DNA from: CAYZJD01 sp964483455
Lineage (GTDB): Bacteria; Acidobacteriota; Terriglobia; Bryobacterales; Bryobacteraceae
Direction: 5' to 3'
DNA: 64,000 bases
NCBI GenBank assembly: GCA_964483455.1
Contig: CAZACK010000008.1
Span: forward strand, 20,031 to 84,030
A program made the position numbers and the translations under genes. Positions 9,335-18,849 of the stretch are shown one piece after another. The notes below the pieces were generated by a model that was given only the letters and a program-made list of their open reading frames with translations, was not told where the DNA came from and searched no databases. Position 1 is the first letter of the stretch, and each line of letters begins with the position of its first letter.

Positions 9335-10069
9335 TCACCGGCGGATCGAGCTGAGCCTCTCCTCGGCCAGTTTGCGGATCACCGGATCCTTCATCTCCGC
9401 CGCCTGGCGGAACTTCTCCCTCGCTTCGGCTTCGCGCTTCTGTGCGAGATACAACCCGCCCAGCCGGTAGTGCTGCACCGGATCCGGTTCGGGGGCGAGC
9501 GAAATCGCGGTCTCGAACTCCCGCGTCGCTTTCTCGATTTCATTCCGCTTCATGGCGACGAGCCCGAGGGCGGAGTGGGCTTCCGACCGCAGCCGCGCCC
9601 GGAGCCGCTCCCATTCCTCCAGCGGGATGTTTCGCGAGACCCGGAAGCTCCTGAGGAGCTTGAGCGATTGCGCGGCGAGTTCTTCGGCGCGGGCCACCCT
9701 CTGCGGGTCCTCGGTGTAGGTGGGCAGAATGTTCGCCAGCGCGGTGAGCACTGCGATATGATTAGGCACGAGCGCGACGGCGCGCTCGCCGGCACGGACG
9801 GCGCCATCGATGTCACCGAGCTTGCGGTGGGCTTCCATCTGAAGCTGGTAGACGTGTGCCAGAAGTTCGGACCGGGGCCAGGCGCGCTCGAACTCGGTGC
9901 AGGCGGCGACGATGTCGGCAGGCTGCTTCGCCTCGAGGACGCGGATGTAAGCGTCAAACTCCTCGGGCGTGTCGGCCTGCAACAGGAGAGATTGGGGGCA
10001 GGCGATGCCGGCGTTCAGCACACCCGCTACGATCAGCAGGACGAACCGCATCCTGCGCGGCAGTGTCAT
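9335..10069 (-). CDS. Secreted TPR-repeat protein
   Basis: A 244-residue protein with an N-terminal signal peptide (MTLPRRMRFVLLIVAGVL, then ACPQ) followed by TPR-like helical repeats, for example GAVRAGERAVALVPNHIAVL and EKATREFETAISLAPEPDP. I chose the ATG at 10069, which follows GGGGTGAG. The longer upstream reading has no convincing start and lacks a signal at its own N terminus. TPR proteins act as protein-protein scaffolds, here probably in the periplasm. The gene is divergent from another exported TPR protein, and their 5' ends may overlap, which suggests joint regulation. No enzymatic domain is visible. Confidence 0.82.
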   Translation of the reverse strand: MTLPRRMRFVLLIVAGVLNAGIACPQSLLLQADTPEEFDAYIRVLEAKQPADIVAACTEFERAWPRSELLAHVYQLQMEAHRKLGDIDGAVRAGERAVALVPNHIAVLTALANILPTYTEDPQRVARAEELAAQSLKLLRSFRVSRNIPLEEWERLRARLRSEAHSALGLVAMKRNEIEKATREFETAISLAPEPDPVQHYRLGGLYLAQKREAEAREKFRQAAEMKDPVIRKLAEERLSSIRR

Positions 10070-11033
10070 CTCACCCCTGATTATAGTCGGGCTGCTGGCC
10101 TCCTTCACCGTGGCCGCGCAGCGGGAAAGCCCTCCTCTGACCCGGCCGCCGTCCCTGGGCCAGCAGGAGATCGGGACCCTGGAACCGCCGGGAGCGGCGT
10201 CGCTCGGGCTGTCGATGGAGATCCGGCAAGCGCTGGCTTCGGGCAAGGTCGGCGCCGCGCGCGAGATGGCGGAGCGGCTGATCCGCGAGCAGGCCGACAA
10301 CTTCGAAGGACCCTACTGGCGAGGGCTGATCGAGATTGACGCCGGCAACCAGTTGGACGCGATCCGCTACTTGCGCCGGGCGGAATCAATCCAGGCGAAT
10401 GGGCTCGTCCTGAAGGCGCTGGGGATCGCGTACTACCTGGCCCGCCAGTACCGGCTTTTCCAGCAGAAAATGACGCAGGCGTCGGGGAAGGATCCGCGCG
10501 ATTTCGCCCCTCTTTATTATCTGGGCCGTTATGAGGACGAGCACAGCCAGTTCCACAAGTCGCAGGAGCTGTTTTCCAAGGCGCTGGAGCTGAACCCTGA
10601 GTACTATCCGTCGCACTACTATCTGGGCTACGCCTACGAAGCCCAGCACGAGACGGCGCTGGCCGAGCGGCACTATAGCGCCGCGTTGGACGGCGCCAAG
10701 CGCGCCGGCAAGAGCTTCCACCTGCCGTACCTCGGTCTGGCGAGGTTGCGGGCCGCCGCGAACGAGCACGCAGTCGCGCTCCCGTACGCGCAACAGGCCG
10801 TGGCCATCAAGCCGAACGACGCCGAGGCGCACAAGATCCTGGCGTCCGTGCTGGTGGCGCTCGACCGCACCGCCGAGGCCATCCCCGAATGGGAAGCGGC
10901 CGCGAAACTGGATCGCAGCGACGGCCAGATTCAGTATCAACTCTCGCAGGCGTACCGCAAACTCGGCAGCGAGAAGAAGGCCGACGAGGCGTTGGCGCAG
11001 TTCAAGCGCATCATGTCGGCGTACGGGAATTAA
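10005..11033 (+). CDS. Exported TPR-repeat protein
   Basis: About 342 residues. A hydrophobic segment (ISPLIIVGLLASFTVAAQ) looks like a signal peptide and is followed by tetratricopeptide repeats to the end (for example YYPSHYYLGYAYEAQHETAL and GQIQYQLSQAYRKLGSEKKA). The start is uncertain. The ATG at 10005 gives a basic n-region before the signal segment, but it overlaps the divergent gene's start by 65 bases and has only a weak binding site; a non-ATG start nearer 10077 is possible. The stop at 11033 is followed after two bases by one copy of the GGTGACAGGC repeat. Likely a periplasmic scaffold or assembly factor; the function is unknown. Confidence 0.8.
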   Translation: MPAFSTPATISRTNRILRGSVISPLIIVGLLASFTVAAQRESPPLTRPPSLGQQEIGTLEPPGAASLGLSMEIRQALASGKVGAAREMAERLIREQADNFEGPYWRGLIEIDAGNQLDAIRYLRRAESIQANGLVLKALGIAYYLARQYRLFQQKMTQASGKDPRDFAPLYYLGRYEDEHSQFHKSQELFSKALELNPEYYPSHYYLGYAYEAQHETALAERHYSAALDGAKRAGKSFHLPYLGLARLRAAANEHAVALPYAQQAVAIKPNDAEAHKILASVLVALDRTAEAIPEWEAAAKLDRSDGQIQYQLSQAYRKLGSEKKADEALAQFKRIMSAYGN

Positions 11034-11035
11034 AT

Positions 11036-11058
11036 CGGTGACAGGCAACGCTGTCCCC
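11036..11058 (+). repeat. GGTGACAGGC-type dispersed repeat, diverged copy
   Basis: A diverged copy of the element seen three more times near 31.6 and 32.5 kb. It shares CGGTGACAGGC, then reads AACGCTGTCCCC where the others read TACGCAATCCCC. It begins two bases after the stop of the TPR gene. There is no inverted partner beside it. Confidence 0.55.
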
Positions 11059-11080
11059 GTGTCTCACTGATGGAGGTGTG

Positions 11081-12367
11081 ATGAACGTACTCGTATCCAC
11101 GTTGATCATGGTGTTGGCCGCGGGCGCATGTTCGCCCGCGCAGACAGGCGTCCCTTTTGTCGTCACTGAAGTTCGCGGGGGGCAGGCGCCGCTCGGCCTG
11201 GTCGAGATACACGGTCTTTCGGCTGGGCCTTTCAATCCGGTGCTGTGGGAAAAGAACCAGCTCCACTGGGTTCCTGACGTCCGCATGCCGATGTTCGCCT
11301 CGCGGATGGGCGGAGTCTTCCGCAACATCTATGCACCCTATGCGATCGAGGAGGGAGCGGGCTGGCGCTTCTTCTTCAGCGCGTGGGACGGGATCGAGAG
11401 CGGCAACGACCGCGTGTACAGCGCCACCACGCCCGACTTCATCGATTTCGACAACCGCCACACCGTCATCCACAACGGCGTGTTCGTGCACGTCTCGAAC
11501 GTCAACGTGCAGAGATCCGAAGACGGCGCCCTGCACATGTTCGCCACTTGCTGGCCCGATCCGCAAAAGGCCAACAAGCCGATTTACTTCGTCAGCCGCG
11601 ACGGCGGCAAGACCTGGAACGGTTCGGCGCCGCCCTACCGCGCCGAGATGAAAGACATCGTGAAGATGGAAGGCTACGACAAGTACCAGATGGGCGACTT
11701 GAACGGCGCCAACGTGCTCCTGCGCGACAAGGGCAAGTACAGGCTCTACTTCACCAACTGGCGCGACCGGGGCAAGCTGTACTGGTCCGAAGGAGAAACG
11801 CCCGCCTCGTTCCGCCTCGGCGGGCTGTCGATGGAAACCGAGCATGCCGTGAATGACGTGAAGAAATTCTTCGCCGGCGGCAAGGACTGGTACATCATGG
11901 CGCTGCACAAGAAGGGCGACGTGGGACTGACCGTCAAGGACGCCGACAAGCTCTGGTACAGCCTGTCGAATGACGGCCGCGTCTTCGGCCAGGAGCAGCG
12001 GATGCCGGGCGCGCGCGAGGAGATGGACCGGTGGATCTTCGCGGTGGGCTTCGTGGCGCGGAGCGACCGCATTCTTGGAGTACTGTATGGCGCCGGGCCG
12101 AGCGTTCTCTGCAACCGTAACCAGATCTTCGGCCACTGGCTCCAGAAGCGGGCAGTGCTGACCGCCAAGCCCGACTACCGCGAGGGGAACGGCGCCGAGT
12201 ACGAAGCGCAGGGCGCGCTGGGGCCGGACCGGCAGTGGATCAAGCTGCCGCTCGGCCAGCCGTTTGAGGGGACGCTGTCCCTGTATCAGGAGGACGGAGT
12301 CACGCTCGCCGGCACGCAGCCGGTCAGCCTCAAGCCGGGGAGTGTGTACCGGATCGATTGGCGGTGA
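11081..12367 (+). CDS. Secreted beta-propeller protein, glycosidase-like, function unknown
   Basis: A 428-residue exported protein: signal MNVLVSTLIMVLAAGACSPAQ, then a beta-rich domain with Asp/Trp motifs such as FFSAWDGIESGNDRVY and YFVSRDGGKTWNG. The latter is an Asp-box-like turn typical of sialidase and five-bladed-propeller glycosidase folds. The Cys after AGA is a weak lipobox, so lipoprotein anchoring is only possible. ATG 11081 lies just after GGAGG; a GTG at 11078 is an alternative. I cannot name a family, catalytic residues or a substrate. The neighbouring Reg_prop kinase and the DUF4185-like protein suggest a carbohydrate-related region. Confidence 0.72.
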   Translation: MNVLVSTLIMVLAAGACSPAQTGVPFVVTEVRGGQAPLGLVEIHGLSAGPFNPVLWEKNQLHWVPDVRMPMFASRMGGVFRNIYAPYAIEEGAGWRFFFSAWDGIESGNDRVYSATTPDFIDFDNRHTVIHNGVFVHVSNVNVQRSEDGALHMFATCWPDPQKANKPIYFVSRDGGKTWNGSAPPYRAEMKDIVKMEGYDKYQMGDLNGANVLLRDKGKYRLYFTNWRDRGKLYWSEGETPASFRLGGLSMETEHAVNDVKKFFAGGKDWYIMALHKKGDVGLTVKDADKLWYSLSNDGRVFGQEQRMPGAREEMDRWIFAVGFVARSDRILGVLYGAGPSVLCNRNQIFGHWLQKRAVLTAKPDYREGNGAEYEAQGALGPDRQWIKLPLGQPFEGTLSLYQEDGVTLAGTQPVSLKPGSVYRIDWR

Positions 12368-12571
12368 GGCGGCGCGACATCCGACGTTCCTTCGCGCAGC
12401 AGTGGGCCCGGCCCGGCGGCTGAGGTGGCAGCGGGGACGGGTGTTTGTAGTATTTTGGCTTCAGCGGAGAGGGAGCGCAAATGCGCGGGCGTCCGACGCT
12501 GAGCATTACTGGCCCGGCGTGACCAGGGAGCTGAAGGCGACATTGGCGCGGGGCTTAATCACGTGTCACTG

Positions 12572-15499
12572 ATGCGAGGCTGCTTCCTGCTGTCGGCGGC
12601 AGTGTGCTCGCTGCCGGGGGAGCAACTGCCGATGGTTGTCTTCTCCGCCCGAGATGGTTTCCATACAACCGTGCCGCGAATCGTAGTTGATTCCAGGGGG
12701 TTCGTATGGTTTCCCGGCTCAGAAGGCCTGGCGCGTTTCGACGGCAACGGGTTCAGGATCTTCACCGAAGCCGACGGGCTGCCGGTGAGCAGCGCATCCG
12801 ATCTCCTCGAGCGGCGGGATGGCACCTACTGGGTTGCCGCCCAAGAGCATCTCTGCCTCTTCGATCCGCGGCCCGGCCGCAAGCGGTTTCAATGCGAGTC
12901 CCTCCAGCTTGGCGTGATCAACGCCCTTCTGGAGGACCAGCGAGGCCTGTGGTGCGGAACCGACACCGGCCTGTGGCGCCGCGACAAATCCCGTGAATTT
13001 GTTCGAGCGATCGAATCTCCCGAAGCGGGCCGCCCGATCGCCGTTACACGGCTGTTGAAGGACGCGCGCGGCGATGTGTGGGCCGCCGCTTCCTCAGGTC
13101 TGTATCGGGTCCGCTCGAACGGCCGCCTGGATCACTGGACGCGCGAACAGGGGCTGGCCACCGATCTCAACACGGCGCTTTCAGAAACAGCAGGCGAGAT
13201 TTGGGTTGGCGCCCAAACCGAGCTGTTCCGGTTTCGCATCGATCCCCACACCCGGGAGGCCTGGATCGCGGCCCGCTACAGCCGGTCACACGGGTTGCCG
13301 AGCGGCTACACGGCTGCCGTCCTTTCTTGGCGTGGCGAAGTGTGGGCGGCGACCTTTCAAGGGCTTGCGCGCCAGTTGCCTGCCGGACGCTGGCAGGTTG
13401 CGGATCTGGACCCGAGCCTGCGAGGCCTCCCAGTGGAAGCCCTGGCCACGGATTCGCTCGGCAATTTGTGGGTAGGCACCGACGGAGGCGGCGCCGCCCG
13501 GATCGCGGGCTCGGGGCTGTCCAGTTTCTCGGAGCAAGAAGGACTGGGGCTTCGGAAGGTGTGGGCTGTTTTCGAAGACCGCAAGGGCGTGTTGACAGCG
13601 ATCACTAAAGACGAGGATCACTACTTCTTGAACTGGTTCGACGGCTACCGGTTTCACCCCATCCGCCCGCAGGTCCCGTCCCGGCTCGCATGGGGATGGA
13701 GCTGGCACCAGATCGCAGTCCATTCGCGGTCCGGAGATTGGTGGCTGGCGACGGGTTCAGGTCTGCTCCGCTATCGAGACCGGCTGCGGGAGCCATTGGA
13801 ATCCGGCCTTCCCAAGCTCAATGTCTTCCGGGTGTTTGAGGACTCGCGCGGCGAGATCTGGGTGAGCGTCAACCGGGCTTCGGGACACGGCTTGTATCGC
13901 CGCGATGTACGGACTGGCCGATTCGAAAGCCTCGACGAGTCGCAGGGCCTTCCGTCTCCCAGCTTGCCGGGGAACAGTCCGGCTGCTTTCGCAGAAGATT
14001 GGGCCGGCCAGGTCTGGATCGGAATGCTTGATCGTGGCCTGGTGCGATTTCGAAACGGCAGGTTCGACCAGTTCCCGCCCTCAACCGGGGCGCCCGATCA
14101 AGGCGTGCGGGCGTTGCTCGTCGATCGGCGGGGACGGCTGTGGATCGGGTCGAGGCGGCAGGGTCTGTTGCGTGTTGACGATCCTCTGGCTGCCAGCCCG
14201 GCGTTCGTCGCCTATACTAGGTCCAACGGGCTTTCGACCAATACCATCCTGGCTCTCGCCGAGGACCTCGCCGGACGCGTTTATGCCGCCGGCGGCGCCG
14301 GTGTTGACCGCCTCGATCCGGCCACCGGTCGCGTCCGGCGCTTCACGGTTGCCGATGGGTTGTTGCCCGGAGAGCTTCGAGTTGCGTTTCGCGACCGTCG
14401 CGGGGCAATCTGGTTCGGCGGAGACCACGGCCTGGTCCGAATCGAGCCGCAGGAGGATCGCGCCGACCCTCCGGCCGTTCTGGTCCACGCCATCCGTGTC
14501 AACGGCGAACACCGGCCCGTCTCGGACCTGGGTGATGTCGAACCTCCGGCGCTGCCTCTTGCCTCTTCCCAGAGGCAGGTGCAGGTGGACTTCGGGGGCT
14601 TCCGGCACGATCTGCGCTACCAGACTCTCCTGTCTGGAGTGGATCGAGACTGGACGCCGCCTTCCACTTCGCGAAGCGTTCACTACTTGTCACTGGCTCC
14701 GGGCAGCTACGAGCTTTCGATCCGCGCCGTGTCCCCGGAAGGCATCTTGAGTTTCCGTCCGGCGAGAGTCCGTTTCCGCATCGCGGCGCCCCTCTGGCAG
14801 CGGTGGTGGTTTCTGATCTTGAGCGCCGCCGCCGTGGCCGGGATGGTCTACGCTGTTCACCGCTACCGGGTCGCGCAGGCGGTTGCGCTTGAGCGCGTAC
14901 GGACACGCATCGCCTCGGATCTTCACGACGACATTGGCTCAAGCCTGTCGCAGATCGCGGTGTTGAGCGAGGTAGCCCGCCAGCGCGTGGATGTACGGGA
15001 TCCGGGAGCGGCCGCGTCCCTGTCTCGCATCGGCGACATCTCACGCGAGTTGGTGGACTCGATGAGTGACATCGTCTGGGCGATCAACCCCAAGCACGAC
15101 CGACTGGCCGACCTGGTCCACCGGATGCGACGTTTCGCCGGCGACCTCCTGGGCACCAGCAAGATCCAGTTCGAGCTCAATGTGCGGGGTAGCGCTGCCA
15201 TTCCCCTCGACGCCGGCGCGCGGCGGGACATCTTCCTTGTCTTCAAGGAGAGCCTGCACAACGCCTTTCGTCACTCGGAATGCGGGACCATTCTGGTGGA
15301 TGTCGGAGCCCAAGGCGGGCGACTGAGGCTGCGCGTAGCCGACGATGGGAAGGGATTCGCCGTCGATGGCGTGCAGAACGGGGGCCACGGCCTGGAGAAC
15401 ATGCGCCGGCGGGCGGCGAGGCTGGGCGGCGTGGTCGCCGTGGCGTCGGGCGAAGGGAACGGCACGTCGGTGGAGCTTGTAGTCCCGCTCTCGAGGTGA
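12572..15499 (+). CDS. Reg_prop beta-propeller sensor histidine kinase
   Basis: A 975-residue transmembrane kinase. The signal peptide is followed by a large periplasmic region of two-component-regulator propeller repeats (for example DSRGFVWFPGSEGLARFDG and DSLGNLWVGTDGGGAARI), then a Y_Y_Y-type Ig-like domain near residues 620-740 and a single membrane span (WWFLILSAAAVAGMVYAV). The HisKA_3 domain has the phosphorylated His at residue 785 (SDLHDDIGSSLSQ), and the HATPase has ESLHNAFRHSE, DDGKGF and GHGLENMRRRA. The family in Bacteroidota hybrid systems senses polysaccharide breakdown products; here the kinase is a separate protein with its regulator starting at 15552. ATG 12572 was chosen to give an intact signal; GTG 12563 is an alternative. 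Confidence 0.88.
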   Translation: MRGCFLLSAAVCSLPGEQLPMVVFSARDGFHTTVPRIVVDSRGFVWFPGSEGLARFDGNGFRIFTEADGLPVSSASDLLERRDGTYWVAAQEHLCLFDPRPGRKRFQCESLQLGVINALLEDQRGLWCGTDTGLWRRDKSREFVRAIESPEAGRPIAVTRLLKDARGDVWAAASSGLYRVRSNGRLDHWTREQGLATDLNTALSETAGEIWVGAQTELFRFRIDPHTREAWIAARYSRSHGLPSGYTAAVLSWRGEVWAATFQGLARQLPAGRWQVADLDPSLRGLPVEALATDSLGNLWVGTDGGGAARIAGSGLSSFSEQEGLGLRKVWAVFEDRKGVLTAITKDEDHYFLNWFDGYRFHPIRPQVPSRLAWGWSWHQIAVHSRSGDWWLATGSGLLRYRDRLREPLESGLPKLNVFRVFEDSRGEIWVSVNRASGHGLYRRDVRTGRFESLDESQGLPSPSLPGNSPAAFAEDWAGQVWIGMLDRGLVRFRNGRFDQFPPSTGAPDQGVRALLVDRRGRLWIGSRRQGLLRVDDPLAASPAFVAYTRSNGLSTNTILALAEDLAGRVYAAGGAGVDRLDPATGRVRRFTVADGLLPGELRVAFRDRRGAIWFGGDHGLVRIEPQEDRADPPAVLVHAIRVNGEHRPVSDLGDVEPPALPLASSQRQVQVDFGGFRHDLRYQTLLSGVDRDWTPPSTSRSVHYLSLAPGSYELSIRAVSPEGILSFRPARVRFRIAAPLWQRWWFLILSAAAVAGMVYAVHRYRVAQAVALERVRTRIASDLHDDIGSSLSQIAVLSEVARQRVDVRDPGAAASLSRIGDISRELVDSMSDIVWAINPKHDRLADLVHRMRRFAGDLLGTSKIQFELNVRGSAAIPLDAGARRDIFLVFKESLHNAFRHSECGTILVDVGAQGGRLRLRVADDGKGFAVDGVQNGGHGLENMRRRAARLGGVVAVASGEGNGTSVELVVPLSR

Positions 15500-15551
15500 C
15501 TACCTGAACATGTGGGTACTGGCACCCCCGTTTCGACTAAGCTGAACCTGT

Positions 15552-16187
15552 GTGATTCGAGTCGCGATCGTCGAAGACCAGCGCGAGATCCGCGAGGGCC
15601 TGGCGCTGTTGATTGGCGCCAGCCCGGGGTTTCGCTGCGTGGGCGCCTGGCGCACGATGGAGGAGGCCGTGGCGGCCGTCCGCGCCGGGCCGCCGGACGT
15701 GCTGCTGGTGGACCTGGAGTTGCCCGGCATTTCGGGCATCGAGGGCATCCGCCTTCTGAAGGAACAACACCCCGCTTTGCTGCTGCTGGTGCTGACGGTG
15801 TATGACGACGACGACCGCATCTTTCACGCGGTCTGCGCCGGCGCCTGCGGCTATCTGCTGAAGAAGACGCCGCCGGCACGGCTGCTGGAAGCGATCAGCG
15901 AGGCGGCCGGGGGCGGCTCGCCTATGTCTCCCGCGGTGGCCCGCCGGGTGCTCGAGCTGTTCCGGCAACATCGTCTCCCCGCGCAGAGCGAACATCAGCT
16001 CACCCCCCACCAGGTGCGGCTGCTGCGCCTGTTCGTCGAGGGCCACAACTACAAGTCAGCGGCGGCGGAACTGGGCGTCAGCGTCAACACCATCGCCTTT
16101 CACGTGCAGCAGATCTACTGCAAGCTGCAAGTCCACTCCAAATCCGAAGCCGTCGCCAAGGCCTTGCGGGCCGGCATTGTCTCGTAG
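15552..16187 (+). CDS. NarL/FixJ-family response regulator, partner of the Reg_prop kinase
   Basis: A 211-residue regulator: receiver domain with VAIVEDQREIREGL, the phospho-acceptor Asp at residue 54 (LLVDLELPG) and KK in YLLKKTPPA, then a LuxR helix-turn-helix with VSVNTIAFHVQQIYCKL. It starts with GTG 53 bases after the kinase gene, so it is very likely the cognate regulator. The next gene, a large secreted propeller/PKD protein, is a plausible target, but no operator can be identified by eye. Confidence 0.9.
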   Translation: MIRVAIVEDQREIREGLALLIGASPGFRCVGAWRTMEEAVAAVRAGPPDVLLVDLELPGISGIEGIRLLKEQHPALLLLVLTVYDDDDRIFHAVCAGACGYLLKKTPPARLLEAISEAAGGGSPMSPAVARRVLELFRQHRLPAQSEHQLTPHQVRLLRLFVEGHNYKSAAAELGVSVNTIAFHVQQIYCKLQVHSKSEAVAKALRAGIVS

Positions 16188-16319
16188 GCAGGAGCCCGCG
16201 GCACTACCACTTCTGATGGTGACCCGGACACGCCGTTCACCTTAGAGTTGCTTCACGAGGGGCGTGAGCCTGATCAACCTCGAGGAAGCCTCGACGAAGC
16301 TCTTCGACGGAGGATGTCC

Positions 16320-18650
16320 ATGTCGAGTCGAATTGAATTCTGCACCGTCATTCTGGCGGCGTTATGCATGACGTCGTTACCTCCCCTTTCAGCGCAGACC
16401 AGCGTCTATTACGTGGCCGGTTCGAGCGCGAAGATCTGCCAGTTGACCGGGCTGGCCGGCCCGGACGGCAAGCCGAAGCATGGCGTTACCGGCACTGATT
16501 TTGGAGCGCCCATCGAGCACAGGAACCCCGGCGATTTCGTGGACACCCTGTACCTGGTCTTTGGCGACACCACCGGCCCCGAGTCGCATCCGGCGAAGAC
16601 AGCGCTGCAACCGAGCGCGGAGGAGTGGTTCGACAAGCCCCCGGGCATGCCGGCATCGAACCTGACGATCAATATGGACGCGATCGGGCATACGACGGCC
16701 GCCACGGCGCTTGAGTTATGCAACGACTTCCGATTTCTCTCGTATGCCCTCCCGAACGGGGACCAGACCTTCGCGCCGCCACAAGTGAATCCGCTCTCCG
16801 GCGCAACGCCGATCGGGCACGGCACCTTCAAGACGCCAAATTCCGGATTCAGTTGGGCGGGCCGGCTCTACCTCTTCTTCGCCCGCACCGGCCTTAACCC
16901 GCAGACCAATGTGGTTGAAAGGCGCAGCATTCTGACGAGCTCGGACGATCCGACGAGAATCACCAACGGCAATCTCGAGTTCCGCTATGAATTCGAGGTT
17001 TCCCATGACAAGTTTCTGAACATCGCTCCGGTGCGGATAAAGGCATCCGACTTCCTCCCGCAGGAGCTGCCTCCCAATGCCACAGCAGACGGTTTGCTAC
17101 TGTTCGGCGCCGGCGAGTACCGAAAGAGCCCCCCGTACCTGGCCTTCGCGCCGCTCTCCGCGAATGGCGTCCCGGATCCGACGCAATGGCATTATTGGGG
17201 CATCGCAGGTTCCGAAACGCCGGGCTGGGTCTCCAATGCGGACCTGAGCATGGATTCGAAGGCCATCTCGATCTTTCCCCCGAATTACCAAGGCTGCATC
17301 GGCGAGTTCTCGGTGAGCTGGAACCAATATCTGAGGAAATGGCTGATGCTGTACAACTGCGCCGAGAGCCCTCGCGGGATTCGCTTTCATGTTTCCGACA
17401 AGCCCTGGGGACCGTGGAGCGATGTCGTCCCCTACGACAAGGACGCCGGCGGGCACGACATCCAGAAAATCGCCAAGGACGCGGTGCTGGCCCCGAGCCT
17501 GATATTCGAGCCTACCCGTGACAAAGGGTATGGCTTCTTCATGCACCGCGTCGGGAGAGACGCAAGGAGCTGTTCCGCCAAGTTCGATCCTTACAATGTC
17601 CAGCCCGATCCGCTCTGCGACGACGGCGACAGCGGAACGCTGGACTTCTGCGCGGAGTTTGAGGACGAGAACAAGATCAAGAAGCTTGCCTGCCACCACT
17701 CCTCCGACAACCTGTACGACAGCGTGTTCTTGAAATTCGACGGGACGAGCCTGAAAAGCACAGGGGCCAGGATTAACGAGATCGGGGGAGAGTATGCTCC
17801 ATTCCTGATCCCACGGCTCACCACCGGGGATTTCCGTTCGACCACCATCTACTACATGCTGTCAACCTGGAATCCCTATCAGGTGTTTCTGATGAAATCG
17901 ACGCTCCGGATCGAGCGCCCTCCGTTGGCCGATGCGGGTGCCGATCAGACGGCGCCGGTCGGCACAGACTGCACCGCGCAACTGAGGCTGGATGGCAGCG
18001 GCTCGAGCGACCCGGACGGCGACTCTCTCCAATACACGTGGACTGGGCCGTTCCCCACGGTGACGAGTTCCACCCCGACGGCCACGGTGCAAGTTCCCCT
18101 GGGCACCTATACGATCACGCTCAAAGTGGAGGACGGACTGGGCGGGGAATCGACCGATACGGTCGTCATCACCACCCTCGACACAACACCCCCGACCGTG
18201 ACCTCGCAGTTGGCCCGGACCATGCTGTGGCGCCCGGATCACTCGCTCCTGAACGTGGGGCTGGCCGCCTCGGCCGTTGACAACTGCGATGGGGTCAGGC
18301 CCGTAGCGGTCACCACCTATGCCGACGAGGATGACGAGGAGCCAACGGGAGACGGAACTTTTTCGCCGGACGCGAAAGGTTTGTCGCCGGGGAGCCTGAG
18401 ACTGCGGGCCGAGCGAAGGGGCACCGCCGACGGGAGGGTGTACCTGGTCCGGGCCATGGCCTCGGACAACGCGGGAAACACAAGCTGGAGTTGCACGGCC
18501 GCGACCGTTCCCAAAGATCTCACGCCCTCGTCACTGGCGGCAGTCAGCGGGCAGGCGACCCAGGCACAGGCATACTGTGCCGCGACCACTGGACAGCCTC
18601 CCGGCTACTTCATCAGCGGTGACGGGCCGAACATCGGGCCGATTCAGTGA
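16320..18650 (+). CDS. Secreted DUF4185-like propeller protein with PKD domain
   Basis: A 776-residue exported protein. It has a Sec signal ending LSAQ at about residue 26. A beta-propeller-like domain runs to about residue 520, with a DUF4185-like style (TLYLVFGDTTGPE, FLNIAPVRIKASDF, FSVSWNQYLRKWLMLY). A PKD domain follows near 530-620 (LDGSGSSDPDGDSLQYTW), then a beta-sandwich tail rich in Asp. ATG 16320 sits six bases after GGAGG; ATG 16314 directly abuts it. PKD modules usually aid binding of surface glycans, and DUF4185 proteins resemble glycosidases, so an extracellular carbohydrate role is inferred. No catalytic residues can be assigned. It follows a kinase/regulator pair. Confidence 0.75.
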   Translation: MSSRIEFCTVILAALCMTSLPPLSAQTSVYYVAGSSAKICQLTGLAGPDGKPKHGVTGTDFGAPIEHRNPGDFVDTLYLVFGDTTGPESHPAKTALQPSAEEWFDKPPGMPASNLTINMDAIGHTTAATALELCNDFRFLSYALPNGDQTFAPPQVNPLSGATPIGHGTFKTPNSGFSWAGRLYLFFARTGLNPQTNVVERRSILTSSDDPTRITNGNLEFRYEFEVSHDKFLNIAPVRIKASDFLPQELPPNATADGLLLFGAGEYRKSPPYLAFAPLSANGVPDPTQWHYWGIAGSETPGWVSNADLSMDSKAISIFPPNYQGCIGEFSVSWNQYLRKWLMLYNCAESPRGIRFHVSDKPWGPWSDVVPYDKDAGGHDIQKIAKDAVLAPSLIFEPTRDKGYGFFMHRVGRDARSCSAKFDPYNVQPDPLCDDGDSGTLDFCAEFEDENKIKKLACHHSSDNLYDSVFLKFDGTSLKSTGARINEIGGEYAPFLIPRLTTGDFRSTTIYYMLSTWNPYQVFLMKSTLRIERPPLADAGADQTAPVGTDCTAQLRLDGSGSSDPDGDSLQYTWTGPFPTVTSSTPTATVQVPLGTYTITLKVEDGLGGESTDTVVITTLDTTPPTVTSQLARTMLWRPDHSLLNVGLAASAVDNCDGVRPVAVTTYADEDDEEPTGDGTFSPDAKGLSPGSLRLRAERRGTADGRVYLVRAMASDNAGNTSWSCTAATVPKDLTPSSLAAVSGQATQAQAYCAATTGQPPGYFISGDGPNIGPIQ

Positions 18651-18849
18651 CCTTGGGAGATGGAGATGCACCGCCGGGCCACCTCTACTCCGAAGATGTT
18701 CGCGGCGCCCGGCTGAACCCCGCGCGCCCGCCCGAAGGCTGGTGATTGACGGAAGAGCGACTTAGTGCCAATGTCAAATGAAGCCTCTTCTGGGGTGCCA
18801 GCTCGTCTACCGCACCGCGGGAAGACGGACCCCGTAACCAGGGGGTCGG

